A stretch of 64,000 bases of DNA from an uncultured Williamsia sp. (GCF_947494875.1 NZ_CANLWM010000009.1:186001-250000); one strand, 5' to 3'; counted from the first letter of the stretch, positions 54,472 to 64,000 are shown. The notes: a model not told the origin generated them from the letters alone. A program made the numbers and translations.

Positions 54472-55163
54472 GTGCCCGCACCCGCCGACCCGGCCGCCCC
54501 GTCCACCGTCGTGCTGTTCGACCTCGACGGCACCATCACCGACTCCTTCGACGGCATCGCAGCGAGTTTCCGTCACGCGCTGACCGAGATCGGCGCGCCC
54601 GACCCCGACGCCGCCGTGGTGGCGGGGATCGCCGGACCACCGATGGTCGACACGTTCCGCACCCTCGGCCTCGACGACACCGCCGTCGAGGCCGCCATGT
54701 CGGCCTACCGGGATCGGTACACGACCGTCGGGTGGCGCGAGAACGCCGTCTTCCCCGGGATGGAGACGGTGGTCCGCGACCTGCGCGCCTCGGGCCGGCG
54801 CATGGCCGTGTCGACGTCGAAGAACGAGACGACCGCGCAGCGCATCCTCGAGCACTTCGGGCTCGCCGACTGCTTCGACGTGATCGCCGGGGCCAGCGAC
54901 GACGGCACACGCCGCAGCAAGAGCGACGTGGTCGCCCACGCGCTGACAGCGCTCGGCATCGACACGGCGGGCGAGATCACCGACGTCGTCATCGTGGGCG
55001 ATCGCTCGCACGACGTACACGGTGCGGGTGAGTTCGGGATCCCGGCCGTGTTCGTCGAGTGGGGCTATTCGCTGCCCGGCGAGGTCGACGACGCGGCGTG
55101 GTCTGTGCGCACCGTCGACGACCTGCGGTCGCTGCTCGGTCTCGCGACGGCGGGAGCGTCGGC

Positions 55164-55167
<4 letters not shown>
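54472..55167 (+). CDS. HAD-superfamily protein, PtkA-like
   Basis: 231 residues. HAD motif I is FDLDGTITDSFDG, motif II STSKNETTAQ, and motif IV VIVGDRSHDVHGA, typical of phosphoglycolate-phosphatase-like enzymes. By position it equals M. tuberculosis PtkA (Rv2232), a HAD-fold protein reported to phosphorylate PtpA on tyrosine. That protein has a disordered N-terminal region of about 80 residues, missing here, so kinase activity is not assured and simple phosphatase action is equally likely. GTG at 54472 is the only start near motif I. Its stop overlaps the phosphatase gene (ATGA). Confidence 0.87.
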
Positions 55168-55629
<462 letters not shown>

Positions 55630-55658
<29 letters not shown>

Positions 55659-56646
55659 GCTGGTGCAGGAACGACATCTTCTCGAGCACCTTCGGGGGCA
55701 GCACGAACGGGTAGAGGTCCTGGTGGCCCATCGAGCGGTTGATCTGGTTCAGCGACCACGACAGCGGCAGCCAGAGCTCGATGATCTTCTCGAAACCCAC
55801 CTCGCCCGGCAGGTCTGATTCCAGGGTCGCCCCCGACGGCGCCATCGCGAACGCGGCCGCGGTGTCGAGGGTGTCGCGGATGTGCAGGTAGTGGGCGAAC
55901 GTCTCGGCCCAGTCCTCCGCGGGGTGCATGGTCGCGTACGACGACACGAAGTCGGACTTCCAGTCGTCCGGCGGACCCTGGTTGTAGTGGCGGTCGAGTG
56001 CGGCCTGGTAGTCGTCGTCGGGGTTTCCGAACAGTTCCTCGAAGCGCGGTCGGTGCTCGCCGTCGCCGACCAGGACCATCTGGTAGTAGTGCCCGATCTC
56101 GTGACGGAAGTGACCGATCAGCGTGCGGTAGGGCTCGTCCATCGACACGCGCAGCTGCTCGCGGTGGACGTCGTCGCCCTCGGCGAGGTCGAGGGTGATC
56201 ACGCCGTTCGCGTGCCCGGTGATCACGTTCTGCGCCTCGCTGGAGAGCAGGTCGAAGGCGAGGCCGGTCTGGGGGTCCTCGTCACGCCCCCGGATCGGCA
56301 GGCCCAGCTCGTCGAGTTCGAGGATCACCCGACGCTTGGCCTTCTCGGCCTCGGCGAACTCGGGCAGCGCCACGGCGTCGTCGTCGGCGGGGCGGGTGCG
56401 CGTCAGACGGCACGACTCGCACAGTCCGTTCGGGGCGGTGTCGTCGACGAGCCAGTTGCACTTGGCGACGACGTTGTTGGCGCAGCGCTGCACCGCGGTG
56501 CCGTCGACGTCGCCGACGCCGTCCTCGCCGACGATGTGGATGATCCGCGTCGGCAGGTGGAAACCGAGCGCGTGGTCGCACTTCAGGCAGAGGGTGTTCT
56601 CGAAGGAGAGTTGCTGGCCGCAGTTGCGGCAGGTGAAATCACGCAC
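55630..56646 (-). CDS. zinc-binding metallopeptidase with N-terminal zinc ribbon
   Basis: 338 residues of the actinobacterial/proteobacterial 'putative zinc-binding metallopeptidase' family. The N-terminal 80 residues carry rubredoxin-like pairs (CRNC, CLKC, then C..C and CESC). The peptidase motif RHEIGHYYQ gives H182, E183 and H186, with WAETFAHYLH downstream likely supplying the third ligand. No signal peptide, so cytoplasmic. The substrate is unknown. GTG at 56646 with GGAG upstream; the frame is open further but without the zinc ribbon. It ends inside ptpA on the other strand. Confidence 0.86.
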
Positions 56647-56816
56647 GGTGACGCTCCGTTTCGGGGTGGTCGCGGGACCCGGAACGCCGCCGTCGTCTCG
56701 AGCGGGCGTCCGCCGTCGAGGTGCGACGGGTGTCGCGATGAGCGTAGTCGACCCATGCGTCGGTCCTGATGGGTCGTCGTCGCGGCAGGCCACGGCACCC
56801 ACCACCCCGGCCCTAG

Positions 56817-56822
56817 TACCGT
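56817..56822 (+). promoter_or_regulatory. leaderless -10 box of the SURF1 gene
   Basis: TACCGT with six bases to the ATG at 56829 and no ribosome site. The 182-base divergent gap also serves the metallopeptidase gene. Confidence 0.55.
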
Positions 56823-56828
56823 TGTGAC

Positions 56829-57788
56829 ATGCGGATCCTGCGCACCTTCGCTCGCCCGGGGTGGGTGGCGCTCGCCATCGTGGTGGTCGCGTTCGCCGCG
56901 GCGTGCTTCTACGTGCTGGCCCCATGGCAGCTCGGCAAGAACTCCCGCACCGAGCACCAGAACTCGCTGATCAAGAGCGCTGTGTCGCGGTCCGCCGCCC
57001 CGATCGACTCGGTGTGGCCCGGTCGCGGTCCGCTGCCGAAGGACTCCGAGTGGCGCGAGGTGACCGCCACGGGTCGATACCTCCCCGACGACCAGGCCGT
57101 CGTGCGGCTGCGGTCGGTCTCCGACGCTCCTGCCTACGAGGTGCTCACACCGTTCCGGCTCGACGACGGTCGCGTCTTCGTGGTGAACCGCGGGTACGTC
57201 CGGCCGGAGCAGGGCACCGCGCTGCCGTCGGTGTCCCCGGCCCCCGCCGGTTCGACGACCGTCACTGCCCGTCTGCGTGTCGGTGAGGGGACCGCACCGG
57301 GTCGCGGGCCGCGCGTCGAGGGCGGGGCGCTACAGGTCTACACGATCGATCCCGCCGTGCTCGGGCGGACGGTCGGGCTCGACACCATGCCCGCCTACCT
57401 GCAGCTCTCACCCGATCAGCCGGGCAGTCTCGGCGAACTCCCCATACCCCAGCTCGACTCCGGGCCGTACCTGTCCTACGGGCTGCAGTGGATCGCGTTC
57501 GGCGTCATGGCCCCACTGGGACTCGGGTACTTCATCGTGGCCGAGGTCCGTCATCGCCGTGCCGCGGCCGCGGCCACCAAGGGCGGTGGCACCGAGACGG
57601 GCGCCGCACCGCCGACACCCGCGGGCGGTGTCGCCGCCCGTGCCCGGCAGCGTCGTGAGGACCTCGTGTCGGCCTCGTCGTCGGGTCTCGGCAGCACGCG
57701 TGTCCGCAGTGGCATCGGGTTCGGGCCGCGCCGCGAGGAGACCTCCGCGTCGGCTCGCGAGAAGCTCACCGACCGCTACGGCGACTGA
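56829..57788 (+). CDS. SURF1-family protein
   Basis: 319 residues, equivalent to Rv2235. Two membrane helices flank an extracytoplasmic domain: WVALAIVVVAFAAACFYVLA near the N-terminus (then WQLGKN, the family motif) and LSYGLQWIAFGVMAPLGLGY at about 217-236. Between them lie WREVTATGRYL, PAYEVLTPFRLDDGRVFVVNRGYV and PYLSYGLQW, all conserved. SURF1 proteins assist cytochrome aa3 oxidase assembly, probably haem a insertion. The C-terminal 85 residues are a disordered basic tail. The gene overlaps the 3' end of cobD by 23 bases. Confidence 0.93.
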   Translation: MRILRTFARPGWVALAIVVVAFAAACFYVLAPWQLGKNSRTEHQNSLIKSAVSRSAAPIDSVWPGRGPLPKDSEWREVTATGRYLPDDQAVVRLRSVSDAPAYEVLTPFRLDDGRVFVVNRGYVRPEQGTALPSVSPAPAGSTTVTARLRVGEGTAPGRGPRVEGGALQVYTIDPAVLGRTVGLDTMPAYLQLSPDQPGSLGELPIPQLDSGPYLSYGLQWIAFGVMAPLGLGYFIVAEVRHRRAAAAATKGGGTETGAAPPTPAGGVAARARQRREDLVSASSSGLGSTRVRSGIGFGPRREETSASAREKLTDRYGD

Positions 57789-58695
57789 CCGCCACACCGC
57801 ACGCGACCACGGCCACGAGGGTCTGCACTCTGCGCGACAACACCACCGACCGATGCAGGTCCTGCACCGTCGGCGGTGGTCCGTCACCCAGACGCGGCCT
57901 GTCCTCCACCCCGTGCGGATAGACCGTGAGCCCGCCGAGCCCCGTACCCAGTGCGCCGGCGAAAGCGGCCTCGACGACACCCGCATTCGGACTCGGGTGA
58001 CGGCCGGCGTCCCGACGCCACGCGGCGACCGCTCCCCTCCGGTCCGGACCGAGCGCGACGACGGCGAGTCCCGTCACCCGTGCCGGGACGATGTTGACGA
58101 GGTCGTCGAGACGGGCCGATGCCCACCCGAACCGCTGGTGGCGTTCGGACCGATAGCCGACCATCGCGTCGAGGGTGTTGGCCATCCGGTAGCCGAGCGC
58201 GCCGGGGGCACCGGCGACCGCCGCCCACACCAGCGGGCCCACCGCCGCGTCGGAGGTGTTCTCCGCCAACGACTCCACCGCCGCGCGCACCATCCCGTCC
58301 GCGTCGAGTGAGCGCGGGTCCCGGCCGCACAGGCTGGGGATCAGGTCGCGCGCGCCGTCCAGGTCGTCGGCGTCGACGAGTGTCCCGAGATCGGCGACCA
58401 CCCGGGTGAGCGTGGTCCCGCCGAGGGTCGCCCACGTCGCCGCAGCGGTGGTCACGATGGTCAGCCGTGGGCCACCGCGGTCGACGAGCGCGCCCGCGGC
58501 CACGGCACCACCGACGAGGACCGCGGCGTGCACCACACCGGCGGCGCGGCTGTCGGCGTAGATGCGTCGTTCCAGCGCCGCCGCTACGGTGCCCATCCCG
58601 GCGACGGGGTGCAGTCGACGCGGGTCGCCGAGGGCCCGGTCGGCGACGACACCGAGCGCGATGCCCACGGCGCGTGCGGCGGGTCGTCGGATCAC
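57766..58695 (-). CDS. cobD: adenosylcobinamide-phosphate synthase
   Basis: 309 residues of the CobD/CbiB membrane family, which joins aminopropanol (phosphate) to adenosylcobyric acid. Segments: ALGVVADRALGDPRRLHPVAGMG, AESLAENTSDAAVGPLVWAA, GYRMANTLDAMVGYRSER and SPNAGVVEAAFAGALG, all diagnostic. Three to four hydrophobic helices. Starts are ambiguous: GTG at 58695 (VIRRPAARAVG) fits the Rv2236c length; a GTG three codons upstream is also open. Together with CobC-like, CobUT and CobS it covers the last steps of cobalamin assembly, in three separate places within 55 kb. Confidence 0.92.
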   Translation of the reverse strand: MIRRPAARAVGIALGVVADRALGDPRRLHPVAGMGTVAAALERRIYADSRAAGVVHAAVLVGGAVAAGALVDRGGPRLTIVTTAAATWATLGGTTLTRVVADLGTLVDADDLDGARDLIPSLCGRDPRSLDADGMVRAAVESLAENTSDAAVGPLVWAAVAGAPGALGYRMANTLDAMVGYRSERHQRFGWASARLDDLVNIVPARVTGLAVVALGPDRRGAVAAWRRDAGRHPSPNAGVVEAAFAGALGTGLGGLTVYPHGVEDRPRLGDGPPPTVQDLHRSVVLSRRVQTLVAVVACGVAVSRRSGR

Positions 58696-58760
58696 GTCGA
58701 CCACCCTGCCAGGCGGGGCCGCGCACGGCGCCGGCGCGCGCACCGTGACAGGGTCGGGAC

Positions 58761-59636
58761 GTGGCCCGACAGCGATCGCGGCGCCGACCCGCGGTGGGTG
58801 GCGCCCCCGACGACATCGCCGGGACGTACCCGATAGACACGGGCACCGCGGTCATCACCACCGACATCGACGGGCAGGGCTGGCTGCTCGAGGTGAACGG
58901 AGTGCAGAGCTCGCACGTCGCCGCCGATCCGACACGCCTGGACTTCGAGTACATGCGGTGGATCGCAGCGGTCGTCGCCGACCGACTCGATCTCGACGAG
59001 CCCCTGCGGGCCCTGCACCTCGGCGCGGCCGGGTGCGCACTCCCCCGCCACCTCGCCGCGGTCGCGCCGGCGTCGCGGCATGTCGCGGTGGAGATCGACG
59101 CTGCTCTGGCCGACCTCGTGCGGGCCCGGTTCGACATCCCGCGGGCGCCGATCGTGCGCCTGCGTGTGGGCGACGCCCGGACGGTCACCGAGGGTCTCAC
59201 CCCGGACAGCCGCGACCTCGTCGTCGTCGACGTCTTCGCCGGTGCCCGGACACCGGCCCACCTGACGACGGTCGAGTTCGTCGACGCGGTCCACCGCGTG
59301 CTACGACCCGGCGGGCTGGTCGTGATGAACATCGCCGACACCCGCGACCTCGCCTACGCACGACGTCAGATCGCCACGGTCGCCGACCGTTTCGAGCACC
59401 TGATGCTCGTCGCCGACCCGGCGATGCTCAAGGGCCGCCGCTACGGCAACGTCGTCGTCGCCGCCTCGGACGAGCCCCTGCCCGCCTCGCCCGCGTTGGT
59501 GCGAGACCTGCTCGTCGACGCCGTACCGGCGTCGGTCCGGGAGGGCGCGGCCGTGCACGCCTTCATCGCGGGCGCCCGGCCGTACACCGACGCCGATCCG
59601 CCGACCGACCGGGGCACGCCCCTGATCCCCGTGTGA
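58761..59636 (+). CDS. spermidine-synthase-like Rossmann-fold protein
   Basis: 291 residues. A SAM-dependent methyltransferase-type fold: ALHLGAAGCALPRHLAAV (motif I), HVAVEIDAALADLVRARF, RVGDARTVTE and DLVVVDVFAGARTP. It resembles the actinobacterial 'spermidine synthase-like'/fused-MFS type proteins, but the aminopropyltransferase D/E gate residues are not convincingly conserved, so polyamine synthesis is doubtful. GTG at 58761; the 65 bases to the divergent cobD start hold no strong promoter. Convergent with the acyl-CoA synthetase. Confidence 0.75.
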   Translation: MARQRSRRRPAVGGAPDDIAGTYPIDTGTAVITTDIDGQGWLLEVNGVQSSHVAADPTRLDFEYMRWIAAVVADRLDLDEPLRALHLGAAGCALPRHLAAVAPASRHVAVEIDAALADLVRARFDIPRAPIVRLRVGDARTVTEGLTPDSRDLVVVDVFAGARTPAHLTTVEFVDAVHRVLRPGGLVVMNIADTRDLAYARRQIATVADRFEHLMLVADPAMLKGRRYGNVVVAASDEPLPASPALVRDLLVDAVPASVREGAAVHAFIAGARPYTDADPPTDRGTPLIPV

Positions 59637-59645
59637 CGTCACCCG

Positions 59646-61091
59646 TCACGACTCGTCGAGCAGCGCCTTCTTGGTGACCTTGCCCATCGCGTTGCGGGGC
59701 AGGTCGTCGACGAAGCGGACCACCCGCGGACGCTTGTGGTCGGAGAGCTGTTCGGCCACATGACCGATGAGCGACTCGGCGAGGTCGTCGCCGGCGTCGT
59801 ACCCCGATGCGGTGACGACCGCCGCGACGATGCGCTGTCCGAGATCGTCGTCGGGCACACCGACCACGGCGACCTCGGCGACGGCGTCGTGGTCGAGCAG
59901 ACAGCTCTCGATCTCGCCGGCACCGACGCGGAAACCGCCCGTCTTGATGAGGTCGGTCGACAGACGACCGACGATCCGGTGCATCCCGTCGGCGTCGATC
60001 ACGGCGGCGTCACCGGTCGCGAACCACCCACCGGGAAGCCATGACTCGGCCGTCGCCTCCGGCCTCCCGTGGTAGCCGACGCCCAGCATCGGACCCCGGA
60101 CCAGCAACTCCCCGATCGTCTCGCCGTCGTGCGGCAGATCGTCACCGCCGGTGCCCCCGGACTCCGGGTCCGGACGGAGCATCGTCTCGACCCCGTCGAG
60201 CGGCAGGCCGACCCAGCCGGCGCGGCGTTCACCGTCGACACGCGCACTGAGGGTGATGAGGGTCTCGGTGCTGCCGTACCGTTCCACGATCTCGTGGCCG
60301 GTCAGATCGGCGATGCGCCGGAACACCGACTCCGGCAGCGGCGCACTGCCGGAGACCAGCAGGCGCGCACCGGCGAGGCTGCGCGCACTGTCCTCGTCGG
60401 CGGCGATCCGCGACCACACCGTGGGGACGCCGAAGTACATCGTCCCGTCCGTCCGGGCGTACGCCTCCGGCGTCGGGCGCCCGGTGTGGACCAGCCGACC
60501 CCCGAGTCGCAGCGGCCCGAGCACACCGAGCACGAGTCCGTGCACGTGGAACAGCGGCAGGCCGTGCACCAGGACGTCGGACGCAGTCCACCGCCAGGCC
60601 GCGGCGAGCGCGTCGAGACCCGCCGCGATCGAGCCGTGCGTGCTGACAACACCTTTCGGCGCGCCCGTGGTGCCCGAGGTGTAGAGGATCATCGCCGGAT
60701 GGTCCGCCGGCGGGCGCGGATGCGAGTGCCACGACCGGGCGTAGAGACGCACCGGCAGATGCGGGAGACCACACGCCTCGGCCGGTTCAGGACCCAGCCA
60801 GCCCTGCGCGCCGGAGTCGTCGAGGACGTGGCGGCGTTCGGCGATGCCGGAGTCCGGTGGGACGGGGACGACGACCACGCCCGCCATCAACGCTCCCACC
60901 ACGGCGATCACCGTGGCCATCGACGGCGTCGCCTCCACCGCGACCACGCGGACGCCCCCGAGACGTTCGGCGGCCGCGATCGCCGCGCCCGCCACGTCGG
61001 CTCGTGAGAAGGACAGACCGTCGACGGCGACCGTGTCGGGGACGTCGGACGCCGCGGCGACCGCGGACGGTGTCAGCAGCGGGAACAGCAC
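59646..61091 (-). CDS. AMP-forming acyl-CoA synthetase
   Basis: 481 residues, short form of the ANL superfamily. Phosphate loop LYTSGTTGAPKGV, motif A5 IVERYGSTETL, A7 GWFATGDAAVIDADG, hinge GRLSTDLIKTGGFRV and the catalytic lysine in RNAMGKVTKKAL. Size and sequence are closest to malonyl/short-chain acyl-CoA synthetases (MatB-like); the acid is not determined. The frame is open 148 codons upstream, but those residues are out of family; GTG at 61091 (VLFPLLTPSAVAAA) gives the normal length. It is divergent from the DUF429 gene across 70 bases. Confidence 0.88.
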   Translation of the reverse strand: MLFPLLTPSAVAAASDVPDTVAVDGLSFSRADVAGAAIAAAERLGGVRVVAVEATPSMATVIAVVGALMAGVVVVPVPPDSGIAERRHVLDDSGAQGWLGPEPAEACGLPHLPVRLYARSWHSHPRPPADHPAMILYTSGTTGAPKGVVSTHGSIAAGLDALAAAWRWTASDVLVHGLPLFHVHGLVLGVLGPLRLGGRLVHTGRPTPEAYARTDGTMYFGVPTVWSRIAADEDSARSLAGARLLVSGSAPLPESVFRRIADLTGHEIVERYGSTETLITLSARVDGERRAGWVGLPLDGVETMLRPDPESGGTGGDDLPHDGETIGELLVRGPMLGVGYHGRPEATAESWLPGGWFATGDAAVIDADGMHRIVGRLSTDLIKTGGFRVGAGEIESCLLDHDAVAEVAVVGVPDDDLGQRIVAAVVTASGYDAGDDLAESLIGHVAEQLSDHKRPRVVRFVDDLPRNAMGKVTKKALLDES

Positions 61092-61148
61092 CCGCCCACT
61101 GTCGCACAGACGGCGGCGGTCACCGCGGGGCACAGATGTGGGCGGCGC

Positions 61149-61154
61149 TACGGT
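61149..61154 (+). promoter_or_regulatory. leaderless -10 box of the DUF429 gene
   Basis: TACGGT with seven bases to the GTG at 61162; it supports that start over the GTG two codons earlier. Confidence 0.45.
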
Positions 61155-61161
61155 CGTGGAC

Positions 61162-61926
61162 GTGCGCACCCTGGGAGTCGACCTCGCGGCCGAGCCGACC
61201 AAGTCCGCGCTCGCGGTGCTGCGGTGGCGGTCGGGGCGCGCGGAGGTGGAGCGGATCACGCTCGGCGCCACGGACTCCGACATCGTCGCGGCCGCCGCGG
61301 GGTGCGATCGGGTCGGGATCGACGCGCCGTTCGGCTGGCCCGACCAGTTCGTCCGGTTCGTGACGGCACACCACGCCCTGGGCGACCCGGACACGGCGGT
61401 CACCGGTGCCGACCGCGTCCCGCCCGCGGCCTCGGACACCCGGGACGCCCGGGCGGGTCTCGTCCGTCGCATGACCGACGACAGGGTCCGGGAGCGGACG
61501 CGCCTGATCCCGCTGAGCGTCTCGGCCGATCTCATCGCGCACGTGGCGATGCGGTGCGTCGGACTGCTGCGGGCCCTGGACGTGATGGACCGGGTCGACG
61601 GGCCTGTGGTCGAGGCCTATCCCGCGGCCGCACTGCGCGTCTGGGGACTCGACCACCGCGGGTACAAGGGTCCGGCCAAGGCCGCGGTCCTCGACGCACT
61701 GGTCGACGAGGTGCGCGTGCGGGCCCCGTGGTTGGACCTCGGAGTCTCGGAGGCCGCGATCCGCGCCAGCGACGACGTCTTCGACGCGGTCGTCGCGGCC
61801 TGCATCGCGCGCGCCGCGGCGCTGGGGCGAACCCACCTGCCCGAGGGCGACGACGCCGTGCTCGCGCGGCGCGAGGGCTGGATCCACCTGCCCTCGGCGG
61901 ATCTGGAGGGACTCGTGGTCGGGTGA
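61162..61926 (+). CDS. DUF429 protein (predicted RNase H-like nuclease fold)
   Basis: 254 residues. VRTLGVDLAAEPTKSALAVL gives the N-terminal Asp of an RNase H-like fold; VGIDAPFGWPDQF, VVEAYPAAALRVWGLDHRGYK and ASDDVFDAVVAACIAR are the conserved DUF429 segments, with further acidic residues. The family is predicted to be a nuclease but its substrate is unknown. The start is set by the GTG after TACGGT. It is convergent with the DUF218 gene, 13 bases apart. Confidence 0.86.
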   Translation: MRTLGVDLAAEPTKSALAVLRWRSGRAEVERITLGATDSDIVAAAAGCDRVGIDAPFGWPDQFVRFVTAHHALGDPDTAVTGADRVPPAASDTRDARAGLVRRMTDDRVRERTRLIPLSVSADLIAHVAMRCVGLLRALDVMDRVDGPVVEAYPAAALRVWGLDHRGYKGPAKAAVLDALVDEVRVRAPWLDLGVSEAAIRASDDVFDAVVAACIARAAALGRTHLPEGDDAVLARREGWIHLPSADLEGLVVG

Positions 61927-61939
61927 CGGCCGCGACGCG

Positions 61940-62830
61940 TCAGCGACGCGCCGGGATGCCCGCCGTCCGTGTGACGTCGAGGTAGATGCCCCGCTGCGCC
62001 GGACGCAGCGGCGGGATGAGCTGCGGCAGCCAGCCGTCGAGCTGCGTGGTGGCCCCCACGACCGGCAGGCCCGCCATCGTGAAGTCGGCCGCGGCGCGAC
62101 GCACGTGGTCGGCGCTGGACACCAGTACCGCGTTGCCGAGCCCCCGGGAGCGGGCGATCGCGGCGGAGTTCAGCGCGTTCTGCACCGTCGACCCCGAGCG
62201 GTCCTCGACGACGATCCGCGACGCGGGGATCCCGCGCCCCACCAACCAGTCCCGCATCGCGGCGGCCTCGGTGGTGCCCGCGTGTGGCGCGCCACCGCTG
62301 ACGATGATCGTCGACCACGGCGCCGCGACGGCCTGCAGCCACGCAGCACCCAGCCGCGACACCAGCTCGTCGCGCAGCGACCCGTCGGGCATCAGTCCGT
62401 AGCCGAGCACGACGATCGCCGTCTGCGGTCCGATGATGCCCGGCAACGGGTTCGGGATCGTGCCGATGCCGGCGCCGATCGCACCGAACATGCGCCCGAC
62501 GGTCCCCGCCATCGCCGGGGACACCGCGCCGAGACGGTTGAGGGCGTTCTGTCGGGTGATCAGGTCGAGGGTGAAGTCCGACCACACCGCCTGCAAGGCG
62601 AGGGCCTGCGCGTCGTTCGGGGCCACCCGCAGGAGCGCCGCGAGGTCGCCCAGACCGCCCGGCACGTCCCCAGCGGTGAACTTTCCCTGCGCCGAGTTGA
62701 ACAGCGTCGTGGTCGGTGGCGCTGCGCTCGCCGGCGCGGCCACCGTCGCCTGAAGGGCGCCCACACCGGCGCCGAGGGCGACGACAGTGGTCGCCGCCGC
62801 GATGGCCCGTCGAAACCGCAGGAACACCAT
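61940..62830 (-). CDS. secreted DUF218 (YdcF-like) protein
   Basis: 296 residues. A signal peptide with basic start (MVFLRFRRAIAAATTVVALG) ends at APASAAPP, so it is exported. An N-terminal helical region of about 100 residues follows. The DUF218 core has TAIVVLGYGLMPDGSL, TIIVSGGAPHAGTTEAAAM, VVEDRSGSTVQNALNSAAIA and AVLVSSADHVRRAA. YdcF/SanA-like proteins bind SAM or act in envelope integrity; the role is unclear. GAGGGG lies eight bases before the ATG. Confidence 0.87.
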   Translation of the reverse strand: MVFLRFRRAIAAATTVVALGAGVGALQATVAAPASAAPPTTTLFNSAQGKFTAGDVPGGLGDLAALLRVAPNDAQALALQAVWSDFTLDLITRQNALNRLGAVSPAMAGTVGRMFGAIGAGIGTIPNPLPGIIGPQTAIVVLGYGLMPDGSLRDELVSRLGAAWLQAVAAPWSTIIVSGGAPHAGTTEAAAMRDWLVGRGIPASRIVVEDRSGSTVQNALNSAAIARSRGLGNAVLVSSADHVRRAAADFTMAGLPVVGATTQLDGWLPQLIPPLRPAQRGIYLDVTRTAGIPARR

Positions 62831-63026
62831 GCCGACCCCTCGTGAGACTCATGAGACACAGCGAGACTAACGATGCTCGTGCGGCCGATGAGCACAGATG
62901 GGACACGAGACCGTCTCAGCACGATCACCCCACGGCGTGTCGCGCCATCTGCACACACCGGCCATCGTCTGCACCTCCGCGGCATTGCGGACCGGAACTG
63001 ACCGCGTTGGATGCCAGGATGACCGC

Positions 63027-64000
63027 ATGCCGATCGAATCGTCCGCACGACTCCTCTCGCTGCTGTCGCTGCTGCAGATGCGCCAGGAGTGGTCGGGCGC
63101 CGATCTCGCCCACCGACTGGCGGTGACGCCCCGCACCGTCCGCCGTGACGTGGACCGGTTGCGGACGCTCGGCTACCCCGTCGATGCGACAGTCGGCGTC
63201 GGGGGTGGCTACCGGCTCGGCGCGGGCGCGGAGATGCCGCCGCTGCTCCTCGACGACGCCGAGGTCCTCGCCGTCGCGGTCGCTCTCCAGTCCGGGGCGA
63301 CGCGATCGGTGACCGGGCTCGACGACGCCGCAACGGGTGCGTTGTCGAAGCTGCGCCAGGTGATGCCGTCCCGGCTTCGACACCGCCTGGACGCGTTGAC
63401 CGTCGAGACCGTCGAGGGCCCCGTCCCCCGGTCGTCGGTGGACGCGGCCACTCTGTCCGACATCGCCCTCGCGTGCCATCGCACCGAGCGACTGCGCTTC
63501 GACTACAGCAGCCGCACCGGCGAGGAGTCCCGGCGTGAGTGCGAGCCCTACCGGCTCGTACGCAACGGGACCCGCTGGTACCTGCTCGCCTGGGACATCG
63601 GCCGCGACGACTGGCGCACCTTCCGCGTCGACCGCATGACCCCGAAGACGCCGACCGGCCCGCGCTTCGCGGCGCGAGAACTTCCCGATGGCGGCGCCGC
63701 GGCGTTCGTCGCGGCGAGCATCGGGTCGGCGATGCGGTCGGTCACCGCGCGGGTGCGCATCCACGCACCCGTGCAGGACGTCGAGTCGATGGTCTACCCG
63801 GAATGGGGCGTCATCGAGGCCGGCGACGAGAACAGTTGCGAGATCGCGTTGTTCGGCTCGTCACTGGATTCCATCGCGTGGTGGTTGCACCGGTTCGACG
63901 CCGACTTCACCGTCCTGGCACCCGAACCCCTGCGCGCGTTGTGTCTCGACCAGGCCCGCGCACACGACCACATCGCCGAGCGCTATCGCACCGCGAGCAG
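63027..64000 (+). CDS. HTH-WYL transcriptional regulator, 3' end cut by the window
   Basis: At least 324 residues, open to the right edge without a stop. N-terminal winged helix (1-60) of the HTH_11/DeoR type: LLSLLSLLQMRQEWSGADLA, VTPRTVRRDVDRLRTLGYPV and VGGGYRLG. A WYL domain follows (about 140-225) with RRECEPYRLVRNGTRWYLLA, which holds the WYL motif, and DWRTFRVDRM. WYL regulators sense nucleotides or single-stranded nucleic acids in some systems; the target here is unknown. It is divergent from the DUF218 gene across 196 bases with no obvious operator. Confidence 0.9.
   Translation, partial: MPIESSARLLSLLSLLQMRQEWSGADLAHRLAVTPRTVRRDVDRLRTLGYPVDATVGVGGGYRLGAGAEMPPLLLDDAEVLAVAVALQSGATRSVTGLDDAATGALSKLRQVMPSRLRHRLDALTVETVEGPVPRSSVDAATLSDIALACHRTERLRFDYSSRTGEESRRECEPYRLVRNGTRWYLLAWDIGRDDWRTFRVDRMTPKTPTGPRFAARELPDGGAAAFVAASIGSAMRSVTARVRIHAPVQDVESMVYPEWGVIEAGDENSCEIALFGSSLDSIAWWLHRFDADFTVLAPEPLRALCLDQARAHDHIAERYRTAS

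Overview
The window is high-GC actinobacterial DNA with GTG starts in about a third of genes, tightly overlapping stop/start pairs (ATGA, GTGA, TGATG) and many leaderless promoters. Gene order on both flanks matches the Mycobacterium tuberculosis stretch Rv2201 to Rv2236c (asnB, adoK, HesB-type, glycerate kinase, DUF3043, cobT, cobS, ilvE, gcvT, pepA, dlaT, lipB, lipA, DUF4191, RDD, glnA1, glnE, glnA2, lipoprotein protease, panB, CYTH/CHAD; then RNase H/phosphatase, zinc ribbon, Nif3, cobC, ptkA, ptpA, SURF1, cobD). This is a chromosomal segment of a non-mycobacterial member of the Mycobacteriales; Gordonia or a near relative is my best guess, not proven.

1-16.1 kb: backbone for asparagine synthesis (partial asnB), adenosine salvage, Fe-S assembly, cobalamin lower-ligand assembly (a fused CobU-CobT plus CobS), branched-chain amino acids (ilvE), glycine cleavage (gcvT), aminopeptidase, and a lipoate block in which DlaT is followed by LipB and LipA. 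16.1-18.6 kb: a small accessory operon with an AtzG-like small subunit, an AtzE/GatA-type amidase and a GntR/UTRA regulator. 18.7-28.7 kb: nitrogen block (glnA1; glnE with two membrane-anchored EEP-family hydrolases; glnA2), interrupted by a molybdopterin oxidoreductase/flavin reductase pair. 28.9-36.3 kb: secreted protease, panB, proline iminopeptidase, CYTH/CHAD protein, RNase P RNA (minus strand), DUF1697 protein and an ion-transporter-superfamily permease.

36.3-50.2 kb: an accessory island absent from the mycobacterial order. A TetR-type regulator with an extra N-terminal HTH is divergent from SDR, NmrA-like and P450 genes. Then come an SDR-acyltransferase-hydrolase operon, a second TetR gene, and an FAH-VOC-flavin monooxygenase-AceE-like operon. 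Both latter operons start with the same promoter architecture: a 17-bp palindrome GTTGACT-N3-AGTCAAC over a TTGACT -35 box, 17 bp from a TANNNT -10 box. The last operon looks like a ring-hydroxylation/ring-cleavage pathway of unknown substrate ending in an orphan thiamine-diphosphate 2-oxo acid enzyme. This is the most novel-looking part of the window.

50.2-64 kb: backbone resumes (RNase HI/phosphatase, zinc ribbon, Nif3, CobC-like, PtkA-like, PtpA-like, zinc metallopeptidase, SURF1, CobD), followed by a spermidine-synthase-like methyltransferase-fold protein, an AMP-forming acyl-CoA synthetase, DUF429, a secreted DUF218 protein and a WYL regulator cut by the window edge. I see no tRNA, rRNA, CRISPR array, IS element or prophage. 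No gene-free stretch exceeds about 220 bases; the longer gaps (6502-6683, 10575-10770, 28709-28898, 30501-30672, 36413-36630, 44108-44319, 50074-50213, 56647-56828, 62831-63026) hold only the promoters, hairpins and repeats listed, or nothing I can recognise.
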